The translations under genes and the position numbers were made by a program. A DNA stretch of 60,000 bases, from the NCBI GenBank assembly GCA_014529385.2, contig CM043952.1, positions 155,101,057-155,161,056 of the forward strand, written 5' to 3'. The DNA is from Adiantum capillus-veneris. Taxonomy: Eukaryota; Streptophyta; Polypodiopsida; Polypodiales; Pteridaceae. Numbering within the stretch: position 1 is the stretch's first letter; each line of letters begins with the position of its first letter. Positions 37,873 to 48,485 of the stretch are shown here, piece by piece. The notes under the pieces are model-generated. The model saw nothing but the letters and a program-made list of their open reading frames with translations. It was not told the DNA's origin and did not search any database.

Positions 37873-37964
37873 AAGAGGGGAAGGGAACATGAGAGTGAGG
37901 AGAGGGAAGGAGCATACCTGGCTCTCCTTCCTCTCCTCGTGTGTGTGTGTGTGTGTGTGTGGAG

Positions 37965-38003
<39 letters not shown>
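37770..38003. repeat. Compound microsatellite cluster
   Basis: Successive runs: (TC)n about 37770-37801, (TG)n 37813-37837, (GA)n 37838-37872, (GT)n 37939-37961 and (GA)n 37969-38003. An interrupted palindrome around ACTCAGATCT/AGATCTGAGT follows at 38040-38062. Confidence 0.9.
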
Positions 38004-38007
<4 letters not shown>

Positions 38008-38097
38008 CGTTACCTGCTCCTTGCTTGAGGGCACCGAAAAACTCAGATCTGAGATCTGAGTTTTTGGGCGCTCTCTGTTATTTATTTTGGCCCAGCT

Positions 38098-38155
38098 GGC
38101 GTCGCTATGAGCGTCACAAATTTACTTGTAAATTTGCGACGCTCATAGCGACGCC
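38098..38155. repeat. 28-bp inverted repeat, one mismatch, 2-nt loop
   Basis: Left arm 38098-38125, loop TT, right arm 38128-38155. The arms contain GGCGTCGCTATGAGCGTC and its complement. Further GCGTCGC/GAGCGTTGC words at 38173-38194 repeat part of the arm toward the CACTA-like end. Confidence 0.9.
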
Positions 38156-39113
38156 GGGAAATTTTTTTTTTGAGCGTCGCTGTGTGAGCGTTGCTAATAT
38201 GAATAGCCTCTTGTAGTGTGGTATAACCTTTCTATCACCCAAGTGTGGTAGATTGGTTACACCATTTCCGCCTTGAATAATTCGGGTCTTGGGTTCAACT
38301 CCTCATCGGCTAGATCTTTAAGGTCTCTTGGGATAGTTTCCTAGGATGTTAAAACTCTCTTCTGCTCCGGTGTGTGTGTGTGGGTGCTAATAAAAAGAGA
38401 AAAATGCTATAAACTTTTATCACCCATGTGGTGTGGAAGATTGGTCATGCCATTTCCCTCTAGAATAATAGGTCTTGAGTTGAACTCCTCGTCGCGGCTA
38501 GATCTTTAAGGTCTCTTGGGATAGATTCCTATGATTTTAAAACTCTCTCCTTCTTCGGTGAGTCTGTGTGTGGGTGTGCGCGTGTGTGTATGCGCAAATA
38601 GAAAGAGGAAAATGGTATAACCTTTATATCACTTAAGTGTGGTAGATTGCTAATGACATTTCCCTCTTGAATAAGAGGTCTTGACTCCAGCTCCTTGTCG
38701 TCTAGATATTTAAGGTCTCTTCGGATAGTTTCCTACGACATGAAAATTCTCTTTTTCTCGGGTGTGTGTGTGGGTATAACCTTTCTATCACCCAAGTGTG
38801 GTAGATTGGGTATGCCATTTTCCTCTCGAAAAACATGTATTGAGTTCAGCTCCTCATCGAATAGATCTTTCAGGTCGCTTGGGATAGTTTCCTACGACGT
38901 TAAAAATCTCTTTTTCTCAGGTGTCTATGTGTGGGGGGGTGTGTGTGTATTAATAGAAAGAGGAAAATGGTATAACCTTTCTATCACCCAAGTGTGGTAG
39001 AGTGGTTATGCCATTTCCCTCTTGAATAATAGGTCTTGAGTTAAACTCCTCATCGGTTTGATCTTTACAATCTCTTGGGATAGTTCCTACGACGTTAAAA
39101 CTCTCTTCTACTC

Positions 39114-39148
<35 letters not shown>

Positions 39149-41379
39149 CGTGCCAATAAAAAGAGGAAAATGGTATAACCTTTTTATCACCCAATTGTGG
39201 TAGATTGGTTATGCCATTTCCCTCTTGAATAATAGGTCTTGAGTTAAACTCCTCATCGGTTTGATCTTTACAATCTCTTGGGATAGTTCCTACGACGTTA
39301 AAACTCTCTTCTACTCGGGTGTGTGTGTGTGTGTGCGTGCGTGCCAATAAAAAGAGGAAAATGGTATAACCTTTTTATCACCCAATTGTGGTAGATTGGT
39401 TATGCCATTTCCCTCTTGAATAAAAGGTCTTGAGTTAAACTCCTTATCAGCTAGATCTTTAAGGTCTCTTGGGATAGTTTTCTACGATGTTAAAACTCTC
39501 TTCTTCTCGGGTGTGTGTGTGTGTGTGTGCGCGCTAATAAAAAGAGGAAAATAATATAATCTTTCTATCACCCCACTGTGGTAGATTGGTTATGCTATTT
39601 CCCTCTTGAATAACAGGTCTTGAGTTCAACTCCTCACCGGGTAGATATTTAAGGTGTCTTGGCACGACGCTAAAACACTCTTCTTCTCGGATGTGTGTGG
39701 GGGGGTGTGTTTGTGTGAGCTAATAAAAAGAGGAAAATGGTATAAATTTTCTATCACCCACGTGTTGTAGACTGGTTATGCCATTTCCCTCTTGAATAAC
39801 AGGTCTTGAGCTCAACTCCTTGTCAGCTAGATCGTTAAGGTCTCTTGGGATAGTTTCCTATGACATTAAAACTCTCTTCTTCTCGAAGGTGTGTGTGTGG
39901 GTGTGTGCTAATGAAGGTCTTGAGTTCAACTCCTTTCCGGGTAGATACTTAAGGTGTCTTGGGATATCTTTCTACGACATTAAAACACTGTTCTTCTTGA
40001 ATGTGTGTGTGGGTGTGTGTGTGCGCGCTAATAAAAAGAGGAAAATGGTATAACTTTTCTATCACCCAAGTGTGGTAGATTGGTTATGCTTTTTCCCTCT
40101 TGAATAACAAGTCTAGAGCTCAACTCCTCGTGGGCGGCTAGATATCTAAAGTCTCTTGAGATAGTTTCCTATCACATTAAAACTCTCTTCTTTTCAGGCG
40201 TGTGTTTGTGGGTGTATAGATCTTTAAGGTCTCTTGGGATATTTTCCTACGATGTTGAAGCTCTCTTCTCCTTGAGTGTGTGTGTGTGTGTGTGTGCGTG
40301 CTAATAAAAAGAGGAAAATGCTATAACCTTTCTATCACCCAAGTGTGGTAGATTGGTTGTGCCATTTCCCTCTTGAATGACAGGTCTTGAGTTCAACTCC
40401 TCGTTGGCTAGATCTTTAACGTCTCTTAGGATAGTCTACTACGATGTGAAAACTCTCTTCTTCCTGTGTGTGTGGTGTGGTTGTGTGTGTGTGTGTGTTC
40501 CAATAAAACCAGGAAAATGGAATAACCTTTCTATCATCCAAGTGTGGTAGATTGGTTATGCCATTGAGTTCAACTCCTTATCCGCTAGATCTTTGAGGTC
40601 TCTTGGGATAGTTTCCTTCGACATTAAAACTCTCTTTTTCTTGGGTGCGTGTCTTTGTGGGTGTATATGTGTGTGTTTATAGAAACAGGAAAATGGTATA
40701 ACCTTTCTATCACCCAAGTGTGGCAGATTGGTTCAGTCATTTCCCTCTTGACTAACAGGTCTTGAGTTCAACTCCTCGTTGTCTAGATCTTCAAGGTCTC
40801 TTGGGATAGTTTCCTACGATGTTAAAACACTCTTCTTCTTGAGGGTGTGTGTGCATGTGTGCGACAATAAAAAGAGAGAATGGTATAGCCTTTCTATCAC
40901 CCAAGTGTGGTAGACTCGTTATGCCATTCCCCTCTTGAATTCAACTCCTCAACGGTTAGATCCTTAAGGTCTCTTGGGATAGTTCCCTATGAGGTTAAAA
41001 CTCTCTTCTTCTTGGTCTGTGTGTTTGTGTGCTAATAGAAAGAGGAAAAAGGTATAATCTTTCTATCACCCAAGTGTGGTAGATTAGTTATGCCATATCT
41101 CTCTTGAATAAGAGGTCTTGAGTTCAACTCCTCGTTGGCTAGATCTTTATGATCTATTGGGATAGCTTCCTTTGATGCTAAAACTCTCTTCTTCTCTTAT
41201 GTGTGTCTAGACGCGCTAATAAAAAGAGGAAAATGGTATAACCTTTCTATCACCCAACTGCTGTGGTAGATTGGTTATGCCATTTCCCTCTAGATAAAAC
41301 GTCTTCAGTTCACCTCTTTGTTGTCTAGATTTTTAAGGTCTCCTGGGATAGTTTCCTACAACGTTAAAACTCTCTTCTC

Positions 41380-41434
<55 letters not shown>

Positions 41435-41801
41435 TGTGTTTGTGTGTGCTACTAGAAAGAGGAAAATGGTATAACCTTACTATCACCCAAGTGTGGGAGA
41501 TTGGTGATGCCATTTTCCTCTTGAATAACAAGTCTTGAGTCCAACTCCTTGTCATCTAGAACTTTTAGGTCTCTTGGGATAGTTTCCTACGACGTTAGAA
41601 CTCTATTGTTCTCAAAGGCATGTGTGTGTGTGCTGATAACAAGAGGAAAATTGTATAATATTTCTATCATCCAGCTCTGTTAGGTTTGTTATGGAAATTC
41701 CCTCTTGAATAAAAGGTCTTGAGTTCAACTCCTCATCGGCTAGATCTTTAAGGGTTCTTGGGATTGTTTCCTCTGACGTTAATACTCTCTTGTTCTTGGG
41801 T

Positions 41802-41815
<14 letters not shown>

Positions 41816-41864
<49 letters not shown>
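41816..41864. repeat. 49-bp uninterrupted G tract
   Basis: In one satellite unit the TG tract gives way to 49 consecutive G residues; the usual GCTAATAAAAAG joint is lost and the unit resumes at TGAAAAAGGG. It could form G-quadruplexes. Length in the assembly may be unreliable. Confidence 0.8.
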
Positions 41865-41865
<1 letters not shown>

Positions 41866-43480
41866 GAAAAAGGGTATAAAATTTCTATCACCCAAGTGTG
41901 GTAAATTGGTTATGCCATTTCCCTCTTGAATAACAGGTCTAGAGTTAAACTCCTCGTCCACTAGGTCTTTAAGCTCTCTTGGGATAGTTTCCTACCACGT
42001 TAAAACTCTATTCTTCTCGCTGTGTGAGTGTGTGTGGGTGTGTGTGTGTGTGATAATAGAAAGAGGAAAATGGTATAACCTTTCTGTCACCCAAGTGTGC
42101 TAGATTGGTAATACCATTTCCCTCTTGAATAACAGGTCTTGAGTTCAACTCCTTGTCAACTAGATCTTTAAGGTCTCTAGGGATAGTTTCCCACAATGTT
42201 AAAACTCTGTTCTTCTCTGCTCTGTGTCTGTGTGTATGAGTGTGTGTGTGTGTGTGTGCTAATAGAAAGGGGAAGATGGTATAACCTTTCTATCACCCAA
42301 GTGTAGGAGATGTGTAATGCCATTTCCCTCTTGAATACGAGGTCTTGAGTCCTATTCCTCGTCGGCTAGATATTTACAGTCTCTTAGGATAGTTTCCTAC
42401 GACGTTAAAAATCTCTTCTTCTTGGGTGTGTGTCTCGAGAGTGTGTGTGTGTGTGTGTGCTAAAAAAAATAAAAGATGGTATAACCTTACTATCACCCAA
42501 GTGATGTGGTAGATTGGTTATGCCATTTCCCTCTAGGATAACAGGTATTGAGTTCAATTGCTACAAGACTTCAGTTAAACTCTTCGTCGCGTAGATCTTT
42601 AAGGTCTCTTGGGATAGTTTCCTATGAGGTTAAAACTCTCTTCTTTTTAGGTGTGTGTGTGTGTGGGTTTGTGTTTGTGTGTGCTAATAGAGAGAGGAAA
42701 AGGTATAACCTTTCTATCACCAAAGTGTGGTAGATTGATGATGCCTTGGCCCTCGTGAATAATAGGTCTTGAGTCCCAACTCCTCGTCGGCAAGATCTTT
42801 AGGGTCTCTTGGGATTGTTTTCTACGATGTTAAAACTCTCTTCTTTTCAAGAGTGTGTGTGTCTGTATGGGTGTGCTAATCAAAAGAGGAAAATGGTATA
42901 ACATTTCTATCACCCAAGTATGGTACATTGGTGATGCCATTTCCCTCTTGAATAACAGCTCTTGAGTTCAACACTTCATAGGATAGATCTTTCAAGTCGC
43001 TTGGGATAGTTTCTTGCGACGTTAAATTTCTCTTCTTCTTGGGTTTGTGTGTGGGTGTGTCCTAATGAAAATTGAAAAATGGTATAACCTTTCTATTACC
43101 CAAGTGTGGTAGATTGGTTATGCCATTTCCCTCTTGAATAACACGTCTTGAGTTCAACTCCTCCTGGGCTAGATCTTTAAGCTTTCTTGGGATAGTTTCC
43201 TACAACGTTAAAACTCTCTTCTTCTCGGGTGTGTGTGTGGGGGTGTGTGTGTGTGCGCGCTAAATAAAAGAGTAAAATGGTATAACCATTCTAACACCCA
43301 ACTGTGGTAGATTGGTAATACCATTTCCCTCTTGAATAACAGGTCTTAAGTTCATCGGCTAGATCTTTAGGGTCTCTTGGGATAGTTTACTACGACATTA
43401 AAACTCTCTTCTTCATGGGTGTGTGTGTCTGTGCTAATAGAAAGAGGAAAATGGTATAACCTCTCTATCACCCAAGTTTG

Positions 43481-43778
43481 GATGAAGCTCACGCTCGCTC
43501 TCTTTCTCTCTCACACACAGTAGACGGCAGCGCTAAGTTTTGATTGTTATTAAAGTCTTTTTACAAAATGACCTAGGTACCTTATTTACTAAGGCTACCT
43601 TAGGTTTAACCAAAAATGGGGTTGAAAGGGTCAAATGGCTTTGTATTTACAATCTGGAAGTGCCATTGCACCCCGGCTTCTGAAACTAGAATAACTACTC
43701 ATTACAAATGATGTTTATAGCCATAATCCGCAGCATTTCATAACTCGCAAAAGATAAGACTTTGGTATGAAACTTGAG
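43481..43778. other. No recognisable feature
   Basis: Junction sequence between the satellite and the minus-strand gene pieces. It contains a short CT-rich stretch (43498-43515) and no ORF of note. It may include 3' exons or introns of the gene at 43845-44529. Confidence 0.4.
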
Positions 43779-43844
43779 TTATGTTGTGTTGTTGACCCAG
43801 CGGTCAACAATTAACATAATCACAAAATAAAAATTAATTAATAC

Positions 43845-44529
43845 CTCTTGTTTTTCATCGTCCTCATTGTTTATGCCTTTGCTGTCAAGAGAAATAGATG
43901 AATTGGGAGCCATAGCGACACTCTCAAGTTCATCTATATGAACAGGCATAAGAGTGCGTTGGGCTTCAAGCAATGCGCATGCTCCAAACTCATCCTCCAA
44001 CACAGATGAGTGCGGTTTATCTCTCACCGCCACCATTGCCAACCCCACTGTATCTACCACACTCTCTCCAAGGGGAAGGAGGCTTCGATCCAAAGGATCG
44101 GAAGAGGGGTCAATGGTAGAGGACTCTACAGTGGCACAGAGGATGGACAAACAACTGGGTGCCGACCTTCTTCTTTTTCAAACGTGAATCTTCAATGTAG
44201 TGACCTGCCTCACCCGCAATTACACAAAATCGCTGAAGGCGCTGGGTGAAAGGCTGATCGCCTTTGTGTATGTAGCGAAGAAAATCGCATGGAATCCACA
44301 ATTTCCCTTGTCCGACAATTGATACAGCATACTTGTCGATGTAAAATTCAAAAAATTCCAAGATAGGCTGAAAAGATTGGCTGTTTAGGTGAATGGTTGC
44401 GTTCACATCAGGGAATTGGGTGAAGAAATTGTGAAGATCGTCACGATCTTGCCACTCGGTTGTTTGTAAAAACGCTTGGAAGCGTTGTAACGTCGTGGAT
44501 TCGACGGGAGGGGTGGAGGAGGATTCCAT
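43845..44529 (-). CDS. Unrecognised gene, first exon, with probable frameshift
   Basis: ATG at 44529 (MESSSTPPVESTTLQRFQAF), 93 bp downstream of a TATATAAA box. The first frame runs to 44110 (about 139 residues). It includes WQDRDDLHNFFTQF and KLWIPCDFLRYIHKGDQPF. A second frame, open from about 44170 to a donor-like GAG|GTATTA at 43845, gives a further ~100 residues with Ser/Asp-rich and acidic composition (NNEDDEKQE). Joining them needs a one-base shift in or near the AAGAAGAAG stretch at 44165-44180, so the gene is either broken or contains an undetected small intron. I recognise no domain. Downstream exons, if any, would run toward the satellite. Confidence 0.5.
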
Positions 44530-44624
44530 AATGCTACCTCTTAAGGTAGGAATGCAAAGAGTGTTGGAGCTCAAATGAGAGTGTGAACAGGCAAAGAGTG
44601 TGAAAATGGTAAGGTTTAGGAGGC

Positions 44625-44632
44625 TTTATATA
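44625..44632 (-). promoter_or_regulatory. TATA box
   Basis: TATATAAA on the minus strand, about 95 bp upstream of the ATG at 44529 and directly downstream of a 26-nt homopolymer (C on plus, G on minus). Position fits a Pol II core promoter for the gene ending at 43845. Confidence 0.55.
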
Positions 44633-44639
44633 GCACGCG

Positions 44640-44640
44640 C

Positions 44641-44665
<25 letters not shown>
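44640..44665. repeat. 26-bp C tract
   Basis: Homopolymer run just upstream of the TATA box of the minus-strand gene; similar C or G tracts lie at 41816-41864 and 53143-53159. Confidence 0.9.
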
Positions 44666-44675
<10 letters not shown>

Positions 44676-44885
44676 TTAATAACAATAATCAAAGTATTAA
44701 TCAATTTTCATAAAGTAACACAAATAACAAGAAGTTATAAAAAACTTACAAACTAAATTACAATCATTTAACTTCAAAAACACATCGCTACGACTTTAAG
44801 ATAATGTGCATTGCCAAAATTTGATACAACCATCTGCTTGAACTTACAATTGTGATATTATAAGAAATTTAAGTACAAAACATAA

Positions 44886-45384
44886 CTACTCTAATGATAA
44901 AATCAAATTCTCTTCTGTCGTCCATGCCTTTTCAATTTGAATCGTGCTCTCCATGCGGCTACCAATCTAGCAAAAAAAAAAAGAAATAGCATACCCAACT
45001 TAGAGCAGGGAATAATCAAAAGAAAATAAATATAACATAATTAAGAGAGAAAAATCATTCACCTTACATCGTCCGATGCAAAATTTTGTATCTTCTCCAT
45101 GCTCTAAACCCATTATCACTAAGTGCTCGCGCACATTGGCCAATTTCCAATGCTTGTTCACTTGGACGGTTTCAACGGCACCACTCGACAATTTGATTGC
45201 AATATCAAATACCTCAATTGTAGCATCGATGGATTTCAATAGAATCCATTCACCAAGCTTGCACATCCACCTTTCATAGAAGTACCGCACGTAAAGGGTA
45301 GAGCGCACCTTGATGAAATGGATAGCAATGCCGAAACTTCCAACCTGACACCGAAAGCGATCTCCGTTGTGAAGTCCTTCAAGA
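44886..45384 (-). pseudogene. Unrecognised gene, last two exons, cut by LTR element
   Basis: The exon from 45384 to 45063 (LEGLHNGDRFRCQVGSF..., ending CIGRCK) has a canonical donor AAG|GTGAAT. A terminal exon at 44966-44886 follows an acceptor TTGCTAG| after a T-rich stretch and adds 26 codons (IGSRMESTIQIEKAWTTEEN...) before TAG. The frame is maintained across the intron. The coding sequence is open right up to 45384, where the LTR at 45385 begins, so the retroelement has separated the 5' part of the gene, which should lie beyond the nested elements, past the right end of the window. No domain is recognisable. Without its 5' half this end is presumably dead. Confidence 0.55.
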
Positions 45385-46383
45385 TGATGGGGGATTTTCA
45401 CAAGTCAAGCTCCCATACCCCTCTTCTCTCGTCTCCACCCCATGAAAACCCCCTCTTATGGAGGGAGTGATAAAAGGCATTGGAAAAAGTAAGAAAAAAT
45501 TAAAGTATGATTATGTAAATATATAAGAAAGGTAAAATAGGCCACCTCATGCCTGCGGGGTAGCCCATCCCCACCTTGCCTCCTTTTTCTTCACTGTTGC
45601 CCCGCCGGGTGTCCCTTTTCCTCTCCTCCACTCAAAAGGTCAACCCCCTCTCTCTTCCCCTTGTCCTTTCTCCTTTCTCTCTCCCCTCAAGCTACCCCAC
45701 CTCTCACCAATAATGCATTATAACTCACCAATAATGCACCCTAACTCACATGCAACTTACCCTATCTTCCAAAATAGTATACCCCACCCCCTCTTTCTCT
45801 CTCCTATCATATCCCATGACCCAAATACCCCCCTCTCTCTCTCTAAAGGGCGCCATGTCTCTTGTCTTGTAGCTAAATAACCTCCCCCACACTCACACAC
45901 ACTCAGTTTCACTAAAAAAGGTGCCCACAGACCCATCCCCACCGGGTGGTTACCTGATTTTTCTTGTGTTCACACACATCTGCACACAGATTCACCTCTG
46001 AACACACTCCCCTCTCTCTCCTCTTGTAATTACTTTATACTCCATGTCACCCTTGGCTATGGAAGATGAAGGGCAACTAAATGAACGATGATGGCCATAA
46101 TCCTCGTGCGAGTCTTCGCCATCAACTCCCACCTATCCGCCATGTGCTCTACCACTCTCTCCCTTCTCATTCCCCTACCCTATGCTCCCCATTTCATCGC
46201 CTAATTCTCTAAATAAAGCTTGAGGTTTCGTGAGTATGTTTTCTTGCAATGTTTTGCCCATGTGAGGTGTGCGGAATCGCCACCTAGTCTTGTGTTTTGG
46301 AGTGACCTTGTGTATGTGTGAAGGGTGTGCGGACTCGCCATCCTTTTGTGATGCCTAAGTACTAAGCCGATATACCCCCTCCC

Positions 46384-46420
<37 letters not shown>

Positions 46421-46637
46421 TGATCTCATTCCCTTTCCTTTTCATCATTACTCCCAAGCATCCATCTCTCTTGGATGAAAACTTTGGTATGGTGGTGTGT
46501 TGTTTGCGTCCTAGCCGCTGAAGCTAGGTGGTGCCCCTTGTTTGCTTTACCATGACAGGCTCGAGGCGCGCCATTCGGTCCCCGCTGTTTTAGAGGCTGT
46601 TGGGGTTCGGGGTTCGGGGTTCGCTTTGCTCCCGTCA
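45385..46637 (+). repeat. Left LTR (1253 bp), lacks TATA segment
   Basis: Begins TGATGGGGGATTTTCACAAG and ends CTTTGCTCCCGTCA, with short inverted termini TGATGGG/CCCGTCA. Preceded by CAAGA (45380-45384), which may be a target duplication. Relative to the right LTR it lacks 325 bp at 46051; the boundaries in the longer copy share CACC, which suggests deletion between short repeats. The missing block holds the only clear TATA box. A CT tract lies at 46388-46417. Confidence 0.9.
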
Positions 46638-46638
46638 T

Positions 46639-46656
46639 TTGGTGCCCCCACTGAGG
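46639..46656 (+). other. Candidate primer-binding site
   Basis: TTGGTGCCCCCACTGAGG starts one base after the LTR end. TGG is expected at the start of a PBS complementary to a tRNA 3' CCA; I cannot assign the tRNA. Fourteen bases of it are absent after the right LTR (53893-53897). Confidence 0.5.
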
Positions 46657-46710
46657 ATCTTTTCATGAAACCCTTCAGTTTACAAGACTGAAACCCCTAA
46701 ACTATTGTGA

Positions 46711-47176
46711 ATGGATGAATGGCTAGCAGGATTTGCTAATTGGACGACAGAAGAAGAAGAGCTCCGAGCACAACTAGACGAACTCCGCATCTCCATCGAA
46801 GCTCGAGTGCCAGGCGTAACGGTAATCGATTTGCAGTGGGAGAGTCAACCAACACGCTAAACCCAGTGGATATACATAGGCCAAGTGCCAAGAAGAAGAA
46901 GGAGAAGGTCGAAACCATGTCTGCAACCTACAACCAACCCACAACAACAAAATGGAAGGAGCTCTACAAAATAGAGAATCAACACTATTCTACTTTGAGA
47001 ATCGGGTAACTCAAGTCACCGAGGTAATTACCACAGTCGGTTTTCAAGTCGCACCTGATGCTGCAGCACAGATAACGGAAGCATTGGCTCACACTCTCAC
47101 TAGAGAAACTAGGGATCTACTGAGTTTGTTTCAGGAAAGAACACCACCCTCTCCCACAAGCTTGGACAGTGACTAA
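46711..47176 (+). pseudogene. Leader ORFs upstream of gag, copy 1
   Basis: An ATG at 46711 opens a frame (MDEWLAGFANWTTEEEEL...) that meets a TAA at 46858-46860; copy 2 has CAA there. The same frame continues past the stop through a basic RRRRRR patch. A second frame, 46952-47176 (MEGALQNRESTLFYF..., 74 residues), overlaps its end. Function unknown. Ogre-type elements are known to carry an additional ORF before gag, which is the nearest precedent. Confidence 0.45.
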
Positions 47177-47193
47177 GCACCTCTAAGCTTCAC

Positions 47194-47412
47194 ATGAATC
47201 AGTACAACCTACCTCAAGACAAATCACACATACCAACACGTGTATGCTCAATCAAGGTAATACTGGATTTGAAGGCTCACTACCAGCACGTCATTGACAC
47301 CATGCCGGGTGGGGAGCGGTTTTTGGAGGTTCTGGCATCAGATCAACCATTTGTGTTACCTTTGGTACAAGGCAATGTACCGTTTGAAGTTTTAATCTAT
47401 GTCCTAGTATAA
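47194..47412 (+). CDS. Small conserved leader ORF, 72 aa
   Basis: ATG at 47194, product MNQYNLPQDKSHIPTRV...; the copy at 54432-54650 is intact with about 2 nucleotide differences in 219. No domain. Preservation in both copies is weak evidence of function because the copies are young. Confidence 0.35.
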   Translation: MNQYNLPQDKSHIPTRVCSIKVILDLKAHYQHVIDTMPGGERFLEVLASDQPFVLPLVQGNVPFEVLIYVLV

Positions 47413-47495
47413 GAGGGTATACACGCCTCCTTGTAAAGAAGAAAAAAACTTTTGCAAGTTAAGTAGTGTGTCTTTCTAGCTCTGTCTCAGTAATC

Positions 47496-48485
47496 ATGGC
47501 AAGTATAGCATTTCCAACATTTAAAGGAAAGAAGGGGGAGGATTTGGTAACAGACTTCCTAGATGACTTTGAAGTAGCATGTGTAGTGAGCAACAAAGAT
47601 ACGGATGAGTCCCGGGTTAGAATCTTTAAGCATCTCATGAAGCTAGAAGCTAGATCATGGTACAATGCACTTCCACAAGCAACCAAGGATGACTGGGAAC
47701 CCTTAAAAACCTCTTTTAAGAGGCGCTTTGGGGGAGGTACCACTTCAGAAAAGTTGTGGGACAAGTTGAGAGACTTGAAGCACGAGGGTCTTTTAGAATA
47801 TGCCACCTATAAGTCCAAATTTGTGGATTTGTGGGAACGGTGGGTTGAGTCACTAGCTAGGGTGGAAGCTTCACCCGATTTCCTAAAAAAAGATCGGTTC
47901 ACGCATGGCTTATGGCCGCTTCTCAAGGAGAAGGTGAAAGGTAGATTCCCGGCTACGCACGAGTTAGCCGTTGAGATTGCTCGCCTTAAGGACAAGAAGC
48001 TGCGAATGAAAACCAAAGAAACCGAGTCAACAGAAGCAGGAACATCGTGTCGACCAGCAACTACGACAACCACCATACCACCACCACCGGCTCTTGGGGT
48101 AAGAGATGACCAACAAGATATGCTGGCCCATATTACTGACCAACTGCAGAATTTGTCTGTCCACTTAATACAGCAAGGGAGGAGTCAAGAAAGAGATCAA
48201 GACCCTGGAAGAGCACGACGACAAAACAGGGAGTATCATTGCTACAACTGCGGAGAAGACGGTCACGGTATGTACTACTGTCCCAAACCACGACAAAACT
48301 ATAATAGAGGAGGTAGGAGGAACCAATTGTCACCCCCTAGAGAAAGAACACCCCCACCCCGAGCACCACCCCCACCAACACAAATTCTACGTCCACCCCA
48401 GACACCACTACAAGCATCCATCCCACCTCTTTCCAATTTTCGACGTAAACATAAAAGGAAAGAGGGTTGGAAACACCTACATTGA
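47496..48485 (+). CDS. Gag polyprotein, copy 1
   Basis: The frame is open from 47466; the first ATG (ATCATGGCAAG) is at 47496, giving about 329 residues. A retrotransposon Gag domain occupies the first half (LVTDFLDDFEVAC, LEARSWYNALPQ, FKRRFGGGT, YKSKFVDLWERWVES), followed by a Thr/Pro linker. A zinc knuckle of C-x2-C-x4-H-x4-C form (CYNCGEDGHGMYYC, about 48240-48281) and a Pro-rich tail complete it. It binds and packages element RNA in cytoplasmic particles. The C-terminal end overlaps the protease frame, which lies one base forward, so a +1 shift or an indel separates Gag from Pol. Confidence 0.85.
   Translation: MASIAFPTFKGKKGEDLVTDFLDDFEVACVVSNKDTDESRVRIFKHLMKLEARSWYNALPQATKDDWEPLKTSFKRRFGGGTTSEKLWDKLRDLKHEGLLEYATYKSKFVDLWERWVESLARVEASPDFLKKDRFTHGLWPLLKEKVKGRFPATHELAVEIARLKDKKLRMKTKETESTEAGTSCRPATTTTTIPPPPALGVRDDQQDMLAHITDQLQNLSVHLIQQGRSQERDQDPGRARRQNREYHCYNCGEDGHGMYYCPKPRQNYNRGGRRNQLSPPRERTPPPRAPPPPTQILRPPQTPLQASIPPLSNFRRKHKRKEGWKHLH

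Larger units (their letters stand above)
37481..38218 (-). mobile_element. Remnant with CACTA-type terminus
   Basis: The right end read on the minus strand begins CACTACAAGAGGCTATTC at 38218, resembling the CACTACAAGAA... terminus of En/Spm (CACTA) elements. Within 120 bp are repeated AGCGACGC/GCGACGCTC blocks and a 28-bp palindrome, as in CACTA subterminal regions. The left part is low complexity, and no second CACTA terminus is visible before the satellite resumes, so the copy is truncated or rearranged. No transposase. Confidence 0.5.
35872..43480 (+). repeat. tRNA/SINE-like satellite, array 2 (~34 units, interrupted)
   Basis: Same unit and orientation as array 1. It is interrupted at about 36863-37235 by a gene fragment and at about 37481-38218 by a CACTA-like remnant. 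A near-identical double unit of about 190 bp occurs at 38990-39350 (two tandem copies differing mainly in TG length), evidence of recent local amplification. The array ends at about 43480 within a truncated unit (CACCCAAGTTTGG). Confidence 0.9.

Noticed and set aside
37506-38059. Long overlapping ORFs (110-183 codons) in all plus frames
   Set aside because: Low-complexity translation of a 50-bp tandem repeat and CT/GT/GA microsatellites.
13456-43480. CRISPR array
   Set aside because: Units are contiguous 190-bp tandem copies with no unique spacers, in a eukaryotic, intron-containing context.
45757-46638. Small ORFs inside the left LTR and the equivalent in the right LTR
   Set aside because: LTR sequence; frames not preserved beyond sequence identity and no domain.
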